NCBI RefSeq assembly: GCF_902170565.1
Contig: NZ_CABHXX010000110.1
Location: 62,001 to 126,000, forward strand
DNA from: Yersinia thracica
GTDB lineage: Bacteria; Pseudomonadota; Gammaproteobacteria; Enterobacterales; Enterobacteriaceae
Reading direction: 5' to 3'
Length of the DNA stretch: 64,000 nt
The notes beneath the pieces were generated by a model. The model saw only the letters and a list, made by a program, of their open reading frames with translations, searched no databases and had not been told where the DNA came from. Numbering within the stretch: position 1 is the first letter of the stretch; each line of letters opens with the position of its first letter. Below, piece after piece: positions 27,471 to 36,492 of the stretch. Made by a program: the position numbers and the translations under genes.

Positions 27471-27776
27471 TTAGTTATGTAGTGATACCGGTTCCGGTTT
27501 ATACAATTTAGTCAGATTCGAAACATCGATATTCTCTTCTGCTTTTCCGAGGTCGTAAGCCGCCTGAAGGCGAAGCCACATGGCCGGAGTGCTTCCCAGA
27601 ACCGCCGCCAGTTTCACGGCCATTTCCGGCGAAATGGCTGAGTGACAGGAGACAAGCCGCTGGACAGTGGACGGCGCAACGTTTAATGCTCTCGCCAACT
27701 CCCTGATCCCAAGCTCCAAATCTTCGAGCATACCTTCAATCATTTCTCCCGGATGTGGTGGATTATGCATTTTCAT
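27471..27776 (-). CDS. higA: Antitoxin HigA
   Basis: A 101-residue XRE-family antitoxin (HigA/VapI type) with a helix-turn-helix at residues 24-60 (IRELARALNVAPSTVQRLVS) and the family N-terminus HNPPHPGEMIEGMLE. It neutralises HigB and, with it, should repress the operon through the operator at 28066-28113. It follows higB with a one-base overlap. The toxin-first order is typical of hig modules. Confidence 0.93.
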   Translation of the reverse strand: MKMHNPPHPGEMIEGMLEDLELGIRELARALNVAPSTVQRLVSCHSAISPEMAVKLAAVLGSTPAMWLRLQAAYDLGKAEENIDVSNLTKLYKPEPVSLHN

Positions 27777-28054
27777 TAGTGATAGTCCTCGTAGTTAAGA
27801 ATAAATGCATCTCCGTCTGTAAACTTGAACGTAATGCGCCAATTTCCGCTCACTGTTACTGACCAGATGTTTTCTCTGTCACCCTGTAACGGGTGGAGTT
27901 TGTACCCCGCGACATTGACATCTTCAATTGTTTCCGCCAGGTCGATAAATCGTAAACGGTCGCGGAGCCGCTTAACATGCTGAGGGTTAATGCCAGCGGC
28001 AGAACCCGTTTCGAAGAAGCGTTGCAGTCCCTTGTGTTTCCAACTTTTTATCAT
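27776..28054 (-). CDS. higB: mRNA interferase toxin HigB
   Basis: A 92-residue RelE/ParE-superfamily toxin. The sequence KHKGLQRFFETG, PQHVKRLRDRLRFID and NWRITFKFTDGDAFILNYEDYH is characteristic of HigB, which cleaves mRNA in translating ribosomes. It is complete, with an intact partner and promoter, so the module is probably active. Confidence 0.93.
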   Translation of the reverse strand: MIKSWKHKGLQRFFETGSAAGINPQHVKRLRDRLRFIDLAETIEDVNVAGYKLHPLQGDRENIWSVTVSGNWRITFKFTDGDAFILNYEDYH

Positions 28055-28065
28055 TTCTCGTTCCC

Positions 28066-28113
28066 TGTTGCGCCACGAGAAACATTATAGCGAATGTTTC
28101 GCACTGCGCAACA
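28066..28113 (-). promoter_or_regulatory. higBA promoter with two nested inverted repeats
   Basis: The outer arms TGTTGCGC (28066-28073) and GCGCAACA (28106-28113) and the inner arms GAAACATT (28079-28086) and AATGTTTC (28093-28100) are perfect 8-bp inverted repeats around the same centre. On the minus strand TTGCGC (-35) and TATAAT (28084-28089, -10), 16 bp apart, lie within the dyad. This is a likely autoregulatory site for HigA or HigBA. Confidence 0.75.
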
Positions 28114-28134
28114 CTCGCTGTATTAAAAATCAAA

Positions 28135-30864
28135 TCACTGCCACCCATATCTCCTCACGAACCAGCCTTTCACTCGCTGTGTCGTCACCATATAACCGCT
28201 CAAAATCAAAATCAGCCATGGGAAGTAAGACAGTGGCAGCGCCTGTAATTGCAGGAATCCGGCCAGTGGCGAGAAAGTCAGCCCGATACCGACCACCACC
28301 ACCGCCAATGTCATCAAACACAGTGGCCATGAGGCGCGGCTCTGAATAAACGGAATTTTACGGGTACGAATCATATGCACAATTAAGGTCTGGGACAGCA
28401 GCCCCTCGACGAACCAGCCGGACTGGAACAATGTTTGCATTTCGGGTGTATTGGCTTTAAATACCCACCACATCAGGCTGAAAGTCAAAACATCAAAGAT
28501 TGAACTTATCGGCCCAAAGAACACCATAAATCGCCCTAAATCACCGGCGTTCCAGCGTTGTGGCTTTGCCAGTTGCTCTTCGTCGACATTATCAAATGGA
28601 ATGGCAATCTGGGAAATATCGTACATCAGGTTTTGGATCAGCAAATGCAGCGGCAACATCGGTAAGAAGGGTAAAAATGCACTGGCAATCAGCACACTGA
28701 AAACATTACCGAAGTTGGAGCTGGCCGTCATTTTGATGTATTTCAGCATGTTGGCAAAAGTACGGCGGCCCTCTATCACCCCCTGTTCCAGCACCATCAA
28801 GCTCTTTTCCAGCAAAATAATATCAGCCGCTTCTTTGGCAATATCCACCGCCGAATCCACTGAAATCCCGATATCTGCTGCCCGCAGTGCCGGGGCATCA
28901 TTGATGCCATCCCCCATAAATCCCACCACATGGCCCGCATTGCGTAGGTTTTGCACGATGCGCTCTTTATGCATTGGTGTCAGTTTGGCGAACAGGGTGG
29001 TGGTGCGGGTCGCTTCGGTCAGCTCCGCTTCGCTCATCTGCTCGATATCACTGCCGCGTAAGACTCGCTCGACAGACAGCCCGACGTCTTTACACACTTT
29101 ACGCGCCACTAACTCATTGTCGCCAGTCAGAATTTTGACGTTGACGCCACTGTTTTTCAACGCCAGTAGCGCGGGCGCGGTGCTCTCTTTTGGCGGATCG
29201 AGGAAAGCGATATAGCCTTCAAGAATCAGGTCATATTCGTCGATAACTGCATAATCTCGTTGATATGCTGGCAAAATCCGTGTCGCGACGGCCACCACTC
29301 GCAGCCCTTGCTGGTTCTGTTCATCAGTAATGCGGCGAATGCGCGCCAGCAGCGCGTCAGTCAATGGGATAACGTCGTCTCCTTGGCGGACATGGCGGCA
29401 AATAGACAGCATTTCTTCCAATGCGCCTTTGCAGATTAGCTCGTGATAATCCGATTGGTCGCTGACCACCACGGACATGCGGCGGCGCTCAAAATCAAAT
29501 GGAATTTCATCGATTTTGCGATAACCCGCCAGTGTGTCGGCAGATTGAGATTCTGCGGTGGCGGAATCACTCATGGACGAAAGCACCGCTACATCCAGCA
29601 GGTTTTTCAGCCCGGTTTGATAGTAACTATTGAGCCAGGCATAGCGCAGTACCCGCTCACAATTGGCACCAAACACGTCGGTGTGGCTCTCCAGCACAAT
29701 CTTATCTTGGGTCAAAGTGCCGGTCTTATCAGTGCACAAAACATCCATCGCGCCAAAATTTTGGATAGCATCCAGCCGCTTGACGATGACTTTTTGTTTT
29801 GACAGCTTCACCGCCCCTTTTGCCAATGTCGATGTGACGATCATTGGCAGCATTTCTGGGGTCAAACCCACGGCGACCGAGAGGGCAAACAGCGCGGCCT
29901 CCCACCAGTCACCTTTAGTAAAACCATTGATTAGCAATACAATTGGCGTCATAACCAACATAAAGCGGATCAACAACCAACTGACTTTACTGATGCCGCT
30001 TTGGAAAGCATTGGGTTGCTCATCCTGATGAGTTACGCGCTCAGCCAGTAAGCCAAAATAAGTTTGGTTACCGGTGCCAATGACGATGGCGAGCGCAGAG
30101 CCGCTCACCACATTGGTGCCCATAAAGCACAGGGTATCCCGCTCCAATGGGTTCTGCTCATCACATTCACGGCATTGTGCGACTTTCTCGACCGGCAGCG
30201 ATTCTCCCGTCAGGGCGGCCTGGCTGATAAACAGGTCTTTCGCCACCAGAATACGGAGATCCGCCGGGATCATGTCGCCGGCCGACAGTTTAATAATATC
30301 GCCCGGCACTAACTGGGAAATCGGCAGCTCGCGATGTTCACTTTTTCCAGTATGAGCATCACTGCGCAGCACCGTGGCGGTATTGCTGACCATGGCTTTC
30401 AGGGTATCTGCTGCGCGGTTAGAGCGGGCTTCCTGAATAAAATGCATCAGGGTGGAAATCAATACCATGGCACCAATCACCAGTGCGGCGGTGAGATCTT
30501 CCGTGGCGTAAGAAATCAGAGCCAGAATGGTCAATAGTAAGTTAAAAGGATTGCGATAACAGTGCCATAGGTGAACCCACCACGGCGTAGCTTGCTGATT
30601 TTCAATCAGATTACTGCCACTGTTTAGACGAATGGCCTCGGCTTCCTGTTCAGTCAGCCCCTCAGGGTGACTCTGAAAACGTTGATAAAGTTGCTGGGGC
30701 GTTTCATTGGCACACTGCAAATGCTGTAGAGTCAGGTCTGCCGGGATATGGGCCGCACTTCCGGCAGAAAGCCCATCTAGCATGGTTTCCCGGCGGATCA
30801 AGCGGCGGGGCAGGTTACGGCTCAATATATTGAGCAATTGTCGAGTGAAATTTTTAACTTGCAT
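28135..30864 (-). CDS. mgtA: Magnesium-transporting P-type ATPase MgtA
   Basis: A 909-residue P3-type ATPase importing Mg2+ across the inner membrane (898 residues in E. coli). It has the phosphorylation site CTDKTGTLT with Asp379, the hinge motif GDGINDAPAL, the TGES actuator motif, and about ten membrane segments ending near YFPWLILILSGYMVTTQ. Most of the chain matches MgtA closely, and the N-terminal 40 residues vary. Control is probably by PhoPQ (box at 31341-31357) and by a Mg2+/proline-responsive leader (see 30997-31094). Confidence 0.95.
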   Translation of the reverse strand: MQVKNFTRQLLNILSRNLPRRLIRRETMLDGLSAGSAAHIPADLTLQHLQCANETPQQLYQRFQSHPEGLTEQEAEAIRLNSGSNLIENQQATPWWVHLWHCYRNPFNLLLTILALISYATEDLTAALVIGAMVLISTLMHFIQEARSNRAADTLKAMVSNTATVLRSDAHTGKSEHRELPISQLVPGDIIKLSAGDMIPADLRILVAKDLFISQAALTGESLPVEKVAQCRECDEQNPLERDTLCFMGTNVVSGSALAIVIGTGNQTYFGLLAERVTHQDEQPNAFQSGISKVSWLLIRFMLVMTPIVLLINGFTKGDWWEAALFALSVAVGLTPEMLPMIVTSTLAKGAVKLSKQKVIVKRLDAIQNFGAMDVLCTDKTGTLTQDKIVLESHTDVFGANCERVLRYAWLNSYYQTGLKNLLDVAVLSSMSDSATAESQSADTLAGYRKIDEIPFDFERRRMSVVVSDQSDYHELICKGALEEMLSICRHVRQGDDVIPLTDALLARIRRITDEQNQQGLRVVAVATRILPAYQRDYAVIDEYDLILEGYIAFLDPPKESTAPALLALKNSGVNVKILTGDNELVARKVCKDVGLSVERVLRGSDIEQMSEAELTEATRTTTLFAKLTPMHKERIVQNLRNAGHVVGFMGDGINDAPALRAADIGISVDSAVDIAKEAADIILLEKSLMVLEQGVIEGRRTFANMLKYIKMTASSNFGNVFSVLIASAFLPFLPMLPLHLLIQNLMYDISQIAIPFDNVDEEQLAKPQRWNAGDLGRFMVFFGPISSIFDVLTFSLMWWVFKANTPEMQTLFQSGWFVEGLLSQTLIVHMIRTRKIPFIQSRASWPLCLMTLAVVVVGIGLTFSPLAGFLQLQALPLSYFPWLILILSGYMVTTQRVKGWFVRRYGWQ

Positions 30865-30996
30865 GGTTCAAACCTTACTGTCACGCCCTGAAGTTTTTTA
30901 TTGAATGAACTTCAGATTGCACCCACGGCAAACCTGCCGTAGAAAGGGCAAAATATCATCAGCAGAAACCAACGCAGGGGAGATGCGCAGTGACTG

Positions 30997-31056
30997 CCTA
31001 TCGGATTATTATTATCCAATAAGGCAACCACGTCAGACGGAGGATGACCTTATCGG
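30997..31056 (-). promoter_or_regulatory. Mutually exclusive hairpins in the mgtA leader
   Basis: Read on the minus strand, CCGATAAGG (31048-31056), CCTTATTGG (31016-31024) and CCGATAGG (30997-31004) occur in order. The middle segment can pair with either the first (8 pairs plus a G-U) or the third (with one bulge). The first segment contains the stop codon of the leader peptide, so a ribosome there would free the middle segment. This is the logic of an attenuator. Confidence 0.55.
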
Positions 31057-31094
31057 TACACCCAAAGGGTGCAGATCGAGGGAGCAGGGTCCAC
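31050..31094 (-). CDS. Candidate mgtL-like leader peptide
   Basis: A 14-codon frame starting GTG (M-D-P-A-P-S-I-C-T-L-W-V-Y-R) with GGAGGT at 31105-31110. It begins like enterobacterial MgtL (MDPEP...), whose proline codons sense proline and Mg2+ to control mgtA read-through, but has only two of the prolines. The same frame extends upstream to an ATG at 31151 without a good ribosome site. Confidence 0.5.
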   Translation of the reverse strand: MDPAPSICTLWVYR

Positions 31095-31322
31095 TGGGTA
31101 ATTAACCTCCGGCGAGTGAAGAATCTTTTTGCTAGAGCGCGGCGCTATCATGCTCAAGCAGCTATACAGAATTCAGATCTTTGCCACGGCAAAAATCACC
31201 CCAACGGCCATATAATCCGTTAGAGTAACAACATGTTGCCGGTGATGGGGATATCATGCGCTGAGTCTGATTCTGCACATGTAAGGCTTCCCACAACTTC
31301 AGTAAATATAAATAATCAGTTT

Positions 31323-31357
31323 ATTATATGTATTCAAACCTAAACATTAGGTAAACC
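31323..31357 (-). promoter_or_regulatory. PhoP box and -10 element for mgtA
   Basis: On the minus strand GGTTTA-CCTAA-TGTTTA (31341-31357) matches the PhoP consensus of two (T/G)GTTTA half-sites 5 bp apart. TATAAT (31323-31328) follows 12 bp downstream, the standard PhoP-promoter spacing. The box ends exactly at the base before the treR ATG and covers the treR ribosome site. Confidence 0.8.
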
Positions 31358-32305
31358 ATGCAAAACCGTTTGACCATTAAGGACATTGCCCGCATGAGTG
31401 GAGTTGGAAAATCCACGGTCTCAAGGGTCTTGAATAACGAAAGTAGCGTCAGCCCACAGACTCGTGAGCGGGTCGAGGCGGTTATTCGTCAGCAGGGATT
31501 TACCCCATCGAAATCGGCCCGCGCGATGCGGGGTCAGAGTGATAAAGTGGTGGGGATTATTGTCTCGCGTCTGGATTCCCCGTCTGAGAATCAGGCGGTG
31601 CGTACCATGTTGCCGCTGTTTTATCAGCAAGGTTACGACCCTATTTTGATGGAAAGCCAGTTTGACCCCGAGCTGGTCAGCGAGCATTTGCATGTTTTAC
31701 AACAGCGCCATGTCGATGGCGTCATTCTTTTTGGTTTCACCGGCTTAACCGCAGAAATGCTCGCGCCGTGGCAGGAAAAAATGGTGGTATTGGCGCGAGA
31801 ATATGCCGGTTTTTCTTCGGTTTGTTATGACGATGAAGGGGCGGTGCGCCTCTTGATGGATAAACTACGTCAGACCGGACATCGCCATATCAGTTATATC
31901 GGGGTGCAGCCCTCGGATGCCACGACCGGCATGCGCCGTCACCAATCCTATCTCGATTACTGCCAGCAACATGGCCTGACTCCCATTGTCGCGTTGGGTG
32001 AATTGAGCTATCAAAGTGGCTTTCTGCTCGCGCCTCAAGTGATAAAACCGGATACCTCCGCGCTAGTCTGTGCCTCTGATACCATAGCAATGGGGGTTAG
32101 TAAGTACTTGCAGCAGCAAGGGCAGCAAAATATCCAGGTTTGTGGCATCGGGAATACCCCGCTGTTGAGCTTTTTGTTTCCTAATAGCCTGTCAGTCGAG
32201 CTGGGTTATGGTAGCGCCGGTGCGAAAGCGGCATCGCAACTGCTTGATCAACTTAATCATCATCAGCCCATTCAACAAATTATCATTCCCGGTCAATTAG
32301 CTTGA
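31358..32305 (+). CDS. treR: Trehalose operon repressor TreR
   Basis: A 315-residue LacI-family repressor, as in E. coli, with the helix-turn-helix TIKDIARMSGVGKSTVSRVL near the N-terminus and a periplasmic-binding-like core. In the family, trehalose 6-phosphate is the inducer. Its operator is the palindrome before treB (32427-32440). The ATG has AGG 6 bp upstream, inside the mgtA PhoP box. Confidence 0.95.
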   Translation: MQNRLTIKDIARMSGVGKSTVSRVLNNESSVSPQTRERVEAVIRQQGFTPSKSARAMRGQSDKVVGIIVSRLDSPSENQAVRTMLPLFYQQGYDPILMESQFDPELVSEHLHVLQQRHVDGVILFGFTGLTAEMLAPWQEKMVVLAREYAGFSSVCYDDEGAVRLLMDKLRQTGHRHISYIGVQPSDATTGMRRHQSYLDYCQQHGLTPIVALGELSYQSGFLLAPQVIKPDTSALVCASDTIAMGVSKYLQQQGQQNIQVCGIGNTPLLSFLFPNSLSVELGYGSAGAKAASQLLDQLNHHQPIQQIIIPGQLA

Positions 32306-32617
32306 TACTTCTTATCCCATAGTGATGTTCCCTGTCATTTCATCTTGAGGGGACATTTCTGGCGCGGGTAGATTTTTGACGAAAAATCACACAAAAAATT
32401 ATCAAATTGTGATCTTGAACCCAAGTTGGGAACGTTCCCATTCCATAAAAATAAATACCTAGCTAGTCTTTAATTAGCTGAATATATAAGCAGCTATCAT
32501 TTTTATGGCCTACGTTTATTTTTAATTTGTTTTTTGTTCAAGACAGAATGGACAGATTTTTTTAAAAAAAACCTACAATTCAATACGCTATCTCACCTTT
32601 ACGAAAGGTATGTTGAA
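32306..32617 (+). promoter_or_regulatory. treR-treB intergenic region
   Basis: This region of about 310 bp holds the treBC promoter. It includes AAATTGTGATCTTG (about 32404-32417), a possible half CRP site, the TreR operator at 32427-32440, and an AT-rich stretch before treB. No gene was seen. Confidence 0.5.
32427..32440. promoter_or_regulatory. TreR operator
   Basis: TGGGAACGTTCCCA is a perfect 14-bp palindrome with a central CG, the LacI-family type of operator, placed about 180 bp upstream of treB. Confidence 0.8.
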
Positions 32618-34033
32618 ATGAGCAAAGTAAAACAACAAGACATCGATCAATTGATCGTACTGGTGGGAGGCAGAGAAAATATTGCCACCGTCAGCCACTG
32701 CATTACCCGGTTACGTTTTGTGCTAAATGATCCAGCGAAAGCCTTTCCCAAAGAAATAGAAAAGCTGTCGATGGTCAAAGGCTGCTTTACCAATGCCGGG
32801 CAATTTCAAGTGGTTATCGGGCCGGAAGTTGATGATTACTACCAGGCGCTGATTGCTAAAATTGGTCAGAATGAAGTGGATAAAGAACAAACCAAGCTGG
32901 CCGCGCGGCAGAATATGACCTGGTTTGAGCGCGGTATTTCTCACTTTGCCGAAATTTTCTTCCCCCTGTTACCCGCATTGATCAGCGGCGGCTTGATCCT
33001 CGGTTTCCGTAATGTGATCGGCGACATCCCAATGTCGGAGGGCAAAACGCTGGCACAGATGTACCCGGCGTGGAAAACCATTTACGACTTCCTTTGGTTG
33101 CTGGGCGAAGCCATCTTCTTCTACCTGCCAGTGGCTATCTGTTGGTCAACCGTGAAGAAAATGGGCGGCACACCCGTCTTGGGGATTGTACTGGGGATTA
33201 CGTTGGTTTCTCCGCAGTTAATGAACTCCTATCAACTAGGGCAACAAATTCCTGAAGTTTGGGACTTCGGCTGGTTCACCATTCAAAAAGTGGGTTATCA
33301 AGCGCAGGTTATCCCCTCTATTCTGGCTGGTTTAGCGCTGGGCTGGATTGAAACCAATCTGAAAAAAATTATTCCCGCTTATCTTTACTTAGTTATCGTG
33401 CCGGTGGTGTCCTTGTTGCTGGCCGTGTTCCTTGCTCATACTTTGATTGGGCCATTTGGCCGCATGATTGGTGATGGTGTGGCATGGGGCGTGAAAGCAG
33501 TGATGACCGGCAGTTTCGCCCCTATTGGCGCTGCGCTGTTTGGTTTCCTGTATGCGCCGCTAGTGATAACCGGGGTGCATCAAACTACACTGGCCATTGA
33601 TATGCAGATGATTCAGAGCATGGGCGGCACACCCGTTTGGCCGTTGATTGCCTTGTCGAATATCGCGCAAGCTTCTGCGGTGCTGGGTATTATCATTATC
33701 AGCCGTAAGATAAACGAGCGCGAAATTTCTGTCCCAGCGGCGATTTCCGCCTATCTCGGTGTGACTGAACCCGCCATGTACGGTATTAACTTGAAATATC
33801 GTTTCCCAATGCTGTGCGCCATGATTGGTTCTGGGCTGGCGGGCCTGATTTGCGGGCTGACCGGAGTGATGGCCAATGGTATTGGCGTCGGTGGGTTGCC
33901 GGGTATTTTATCCATCAAACCACAGTTCTGGGCGATTTATTCTCTGGCAATGCTGGTGGCGATTGTGGTGCCGCTGGTACTGACTATTTTGGTTTATAAA
34001 CGCAAAGACAGTCGCGGCGAATTGCCGGTCTGA
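32618..34033 (+). CDS. treB: PTS trehalose-specific EIIBC component TreB
   Basis: A 471-residue phosphotransferase permease. The EIIB domain carries Cys28 (TVSHCITRLRF), and about ten membrane segments form EIIC. It imports trehalose as trehalose 6-phosphate, with phosphate from EIIA-Glc. It aligns closely with E. coli TreB. I chose the ATG at 32618, which gives the family N-terminus; an upstream in-frame ATG at 32534 would add 28 unsupported residues. The pair treB-treC is separated by 124 bp. Confidence 0.95.
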   Translation: MSKVKQQDIDQLIVLVGGRENIATVSHCITRLRFVLNDPAKAFPKEIEKLSMVKGCFTNAGQFQVVIGPEVDDYYQALIAKIGQNEVDKEQTKLAARQNMTWFERGISHFAEIFFPLLPALISGGLILGFRNVIGDIPMSEGKTLAQMYPAWKTIYDFLWLLGEAIFFYLPVAICWSTVKKMGGTPVLGIVLGITLVSPQLMNSYQLGQQIPEVWDFGWFTIQKVGYQAQVIPSILAGLALGWIETNLKKIIPAYLYLVIVPVVSLLLAVFLAHTLIGPFGRMIGDGVAWGVKAVMTGSFAPIGAALFGFLYAPLVITGVHQTTLAIDMQMIQSMGGTPVWPLIALSNIAQASAVLGIIIISRKINEREISVPAAISAYLGVTEPAMYGINLKYRFPMLCAMIGSGLAGLICGLTGVMANGIGVGGLPGILSIKPQFWAIYSLAMLVAIVVPLVLTILVYKRKDSRGELPV

Positions 34034-34157
34034 ATCCTGAACCTCCGCCAGCGGTTATTCTCTGGCGGAATGATGTTCAGGTGACGCTATTTTCTAGTGA
34101 ACTTATTTTCTCAATTTTCTCAATTTTTTCGGTTTTTTCTACAAATAAGAGTCTGTT

Positions 34158-35822
34158 ATGAATAATCCTATCCCTTGGTGGCAAAACGGCGTCATTTATC
34201 AGATTTACCCGAAGAGTTTTCAGGACAGTACCGGTAATGGCTACGGCGACTTGGCGGGGGTGACGCAACGGCTGGATTATCTGCAAAAGCTGGGGGTTGA
34301 TGCCATCTGGCTGACGCCAGTTTATGTCTCGCCACAAGTGGATAACGGCTATGACGTTGCGGATTATTGCGCTATTGATCCGGCTTACGGCACCTTGGAT
34401 GACTTCAAAACTCTGGTGGAACAAGCCCATCAACGGGGCATTCGTATCGTGATGGATATGGTATTCAACCATACGTCCACTGAACATGCTTGGTTTAAAG
34501 CATCGCAAGACCGCAACAGCCCTTACCGCCAGTTTTATATTTGGCGTGATGGAGAGGGCGACAATTTACCCAATAACTGGCGCTCTAAATTTGGCGGTAA
34601 TGCCTGGCAATGGCACGCGGCCAGTGGTCAGTATTATCTGCATTTATTTGCCACCGAACAGGCTGATCTCAACTGGGAACACCAACCGGTTCGCGACGAA
34701 CTGAAAAAAGTGTGTGAGTTTTGGGCTGATATTGGCGTAGATGGTTTGCGCCTGGATGTGATTAATTTAGTATCCAAGCAGCAAGACTTCCCTGATGATT
34801 TCGATGGAGATGGCCGCCGTTTCTATACCGATGGCCCACGTATCCACGAATTTTTACAAGAAATGAGCCGCGATGTGTTTCAGCCGCGCGGTCTAATGAC
34901 AGTGGGGGAGATGTCTTCCACCCGCCTTGAACATTGCCAGCGCTATGCCGCATTGGGCGGTGACGAGCTGTCGATGACCTTTAATTTCCATCATTTGAAA
35001 GTGGATTATCTCAAGGGTGAGAAATGGTCGCTGATGTCGCCGGATCGTGTCGAACTTAAACAGATTTTTAACCAGTGGCAGCAAGGAATGCATAACCGCG
35101 CGTGGAATGCGCTGTTCTGGTGTAATCACGACCAGCCGCGTATTGTTTCGCGTTTTGGTGATGAGGGTGTGTTGCGTTTACCTGCCGCCAAGATGCTGGC
35201 GATGGTGCTGCACGGTATGCAGGGCACACCTTATATTTATCAAGGCGAAGAGATTGGGATGACCAATCCAAACTTCAGTTCAATTGATCAATATCGTGAT
35301 GTTGAAAGCCTGAATATGTTTGCCGAATTAAGTGCTAAAGGCCGCGATCCTGACGAGTTATTGGCGATTTTGGCGACCAAATCCCGCGATAATGGCCGCA
35401 CTCCCATGCAATGGGATAGTCGCCCTAATGCCGGATTCAGCCAAGGGACACCGTGGATCGAGCCTTGCAGTAATTACACCCATATTAACGTCGAAACTGC
35501 GTTGGCAGATGCCGATTCGGTGTTTTATGCCTATCAATATCTAATCGCTCTGCGCAAGCAGCACGATGTGTTCACTTTTGGTGATTATCGGGATCTTTGC
35601 CCGCAACACACTGATTTATGGTGTTATTTACGGAGTTGGCAAGGTAAGAAGTTGCTGGTGGTTGCGAACTTGAGTGGTGAACCACTGCAATGGCAGCCGG
35701 AGGGCATTGAGCTGGATGGTAACTGGCAGCTGTTGATGAGCAGCTATGGCGAAAGCGCTTTCCAGCCGCAGGAGATGGAATTGCGGGCCTATGAAGGGAT
35801 TTATTGGATTAGGGAAGATTGA
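34158..35822 (+). CDS. treC: Trehalose-6-phosphate hydrolase TreC
   Basis: A 554-residue GH13 enzyme that splits trehalose 6-phosphate into glucose and glucose 6-phosphate in the cytoplasm. The catalytic residues are Asp200 (DGLRLDVIN), Glu251 (TVGEMSS) and Asp325 (NHDQPR), and the calcium/structural motif DMVFNHTS is present. Its length matches E. coli TreC (551). It is the last gene of treBC and is followed by a hairpin (35829-35860). Confidence 0.95.
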   Translation: MNNPIPWWQNGVIYQIYPKSFQDSTGNGYGDLAGVTQRLDYLQKLGVDAIWLTPVYVSPQVDNGYDVADYCAIDPAYGTLDDFKTLVEQAHQRGIRIVMDMVFNHTSTEHAWFKASQDRNSPYRQFYIWRDGEGDNLPNNWRSKFGGNAWQWHAASGQYYLHLFATEQADLNWEHQPVRDELKKVCEFWADIGVDGLRLDVINLVSKQQDFPDDFDGDGRRFYTDGPRIHEFLQEMSRDVFQPRGLMTVGEMSSTRLEHCQRYAALGGDELSMTFNFHHLKVDYLKGEKWSLMSPDRVELKQIFNQWQQGMHNRAWNALFWCNHDQPRIVSRFGDEGVLRLPAAKMLAMVLHGMQGTPYIYQGEEIGMTNPNFSSIDQYRDVESLNMFAELSAKGRDPDELLAILATKSRDNGRTPMQWDSRPNAGFSQGTPWIEPCSNYTHINVETALADADSVFYAYQYLIALRKQHDVFTFGDYRDLCPQHTDLWCYLRSWQGKKLLVVANLSGEPLQWQPEGIELDGNWQLLMSSYGESAFQPQEMELRAYEGIYWIRED

Positions 35823-35828
35823 TATCCG

Positions 35829-35860
35829 AGCCTACTGCGGGTTTTCACCCGCTGTAGGCT
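35829..35860. terminator. Hairpin after treC
   Basis: AGCCTAC-T-GCGGGT (35829-35842) pairs with ACCCGC-T-GTAGGCT (35847-35860): 13 pairs with one T-T mismatch around a 4-nt loop. It lies between convergent treC and ridA and has no long T-run. The 150 bp to ridA show no gene. Confidence 0.55.
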
Positions 35861-36008
35861 GCTGGCAAACCTCTTTTATAGCCCGGAGACTGGCGGGGTG
35901 ACCGCACCAATGGGCGCTCCGACGGCTTATGCCGTTACGACCCATTCGGTACATTTCCCCGCGTATCAACTTTGTCAAGGGTCTGAGCCTACAGCTGTGA
36001 CATCAGAA

Positions 36009-36395
36009 TTAACGACGTACCGCGATAGCTTCGATTTCGATTTTCACATCTTTTGGCAAACGGGCCACTTCGACACATGAGCGCGCAGGGAATGGCGCGT
36101 TGTGCTCTGCGAAGAACGCTTCGTAAGTGGCGTTAACTGTACTGAAATCATTCAAATCTTTAACGAATACCGTGGTTTTCACGATATCGGCCACTTTTAG
36201 GCCAGCAGCTTCGACAATGGCTTTCACATTTTCCAGTGATTGACGCGCTTGAGCTGAAACGTCATTGGCTACCAGACCGGTTTTCGGATCAACCGGGATC
36301 TGGCCGGAAGTGATGATCATGCTGCCCAGATCGACACCTTGAACATAAGGGCCAATGGCGGCAGGGGCGAGCTCAGTGCTGATAATGCGTGACAT
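36009..36395 (-). CDS. ridA: Reactive enamine/imine deaminase RidA
   Basis: A 128-residue YjgF/RidA protein, the same size as the E. coli one. It hydrolyses reactive 2-aminoacrylate and related enamines from PLP enzymes. The family residues are present: ITSGQIPVDPKTG, VKTTVFVKDL, and PARSCVEVARLPKDVKIEIE, which carries the active-site Arg and Glu. It lies downstream of pyrBI, as in E. coli. Confidence 0.95.
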   Translation of the reverse strand: MSRIISTELAPAAIGPYVQGVDLGSMIITSGQIPVDPKTGLVANDVSAQARQSLENVKAIVEAAGLKVADIVKTTVFVKDLNDFSTVNATYEAFFAEHNAPFPARSCVEVARLPKDVKIEIEAIAVRR

Positions 36396-36492
36396 GGTGA
36401 CTCCTGGTTATCAAATATCATAATTAATTATCCCCATCATTATAAAGATGGAGCGAATTACAGCAACCCGCTTGCGGCTAATCTGCTTGTAA

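Larger units (their letters stand above)
30865..31357 (-). promoter_or_regulatory. mgtA leader and treR upstream region
   Basis: A 493-bp gap that is mostly the mgtA 5' leader, about 450 nt from the predicted -10 at 31323-31328. It holds a short leader reading frame (31050-31094), alternative hairpins (30997-31056), and close to mgtA a CTGAAGTT/AACTTCAG inverted repeat. The plus strand carries the treR promoter region. Confidence 0.6.

Noticed and set aside
30865-31315. M-box magnesium riboswitch before mgtA
   Set aside because: The conserved M-box core of Firmicutes was not seen. The leader fits the enterobacterial mgtL/hairpin type better.
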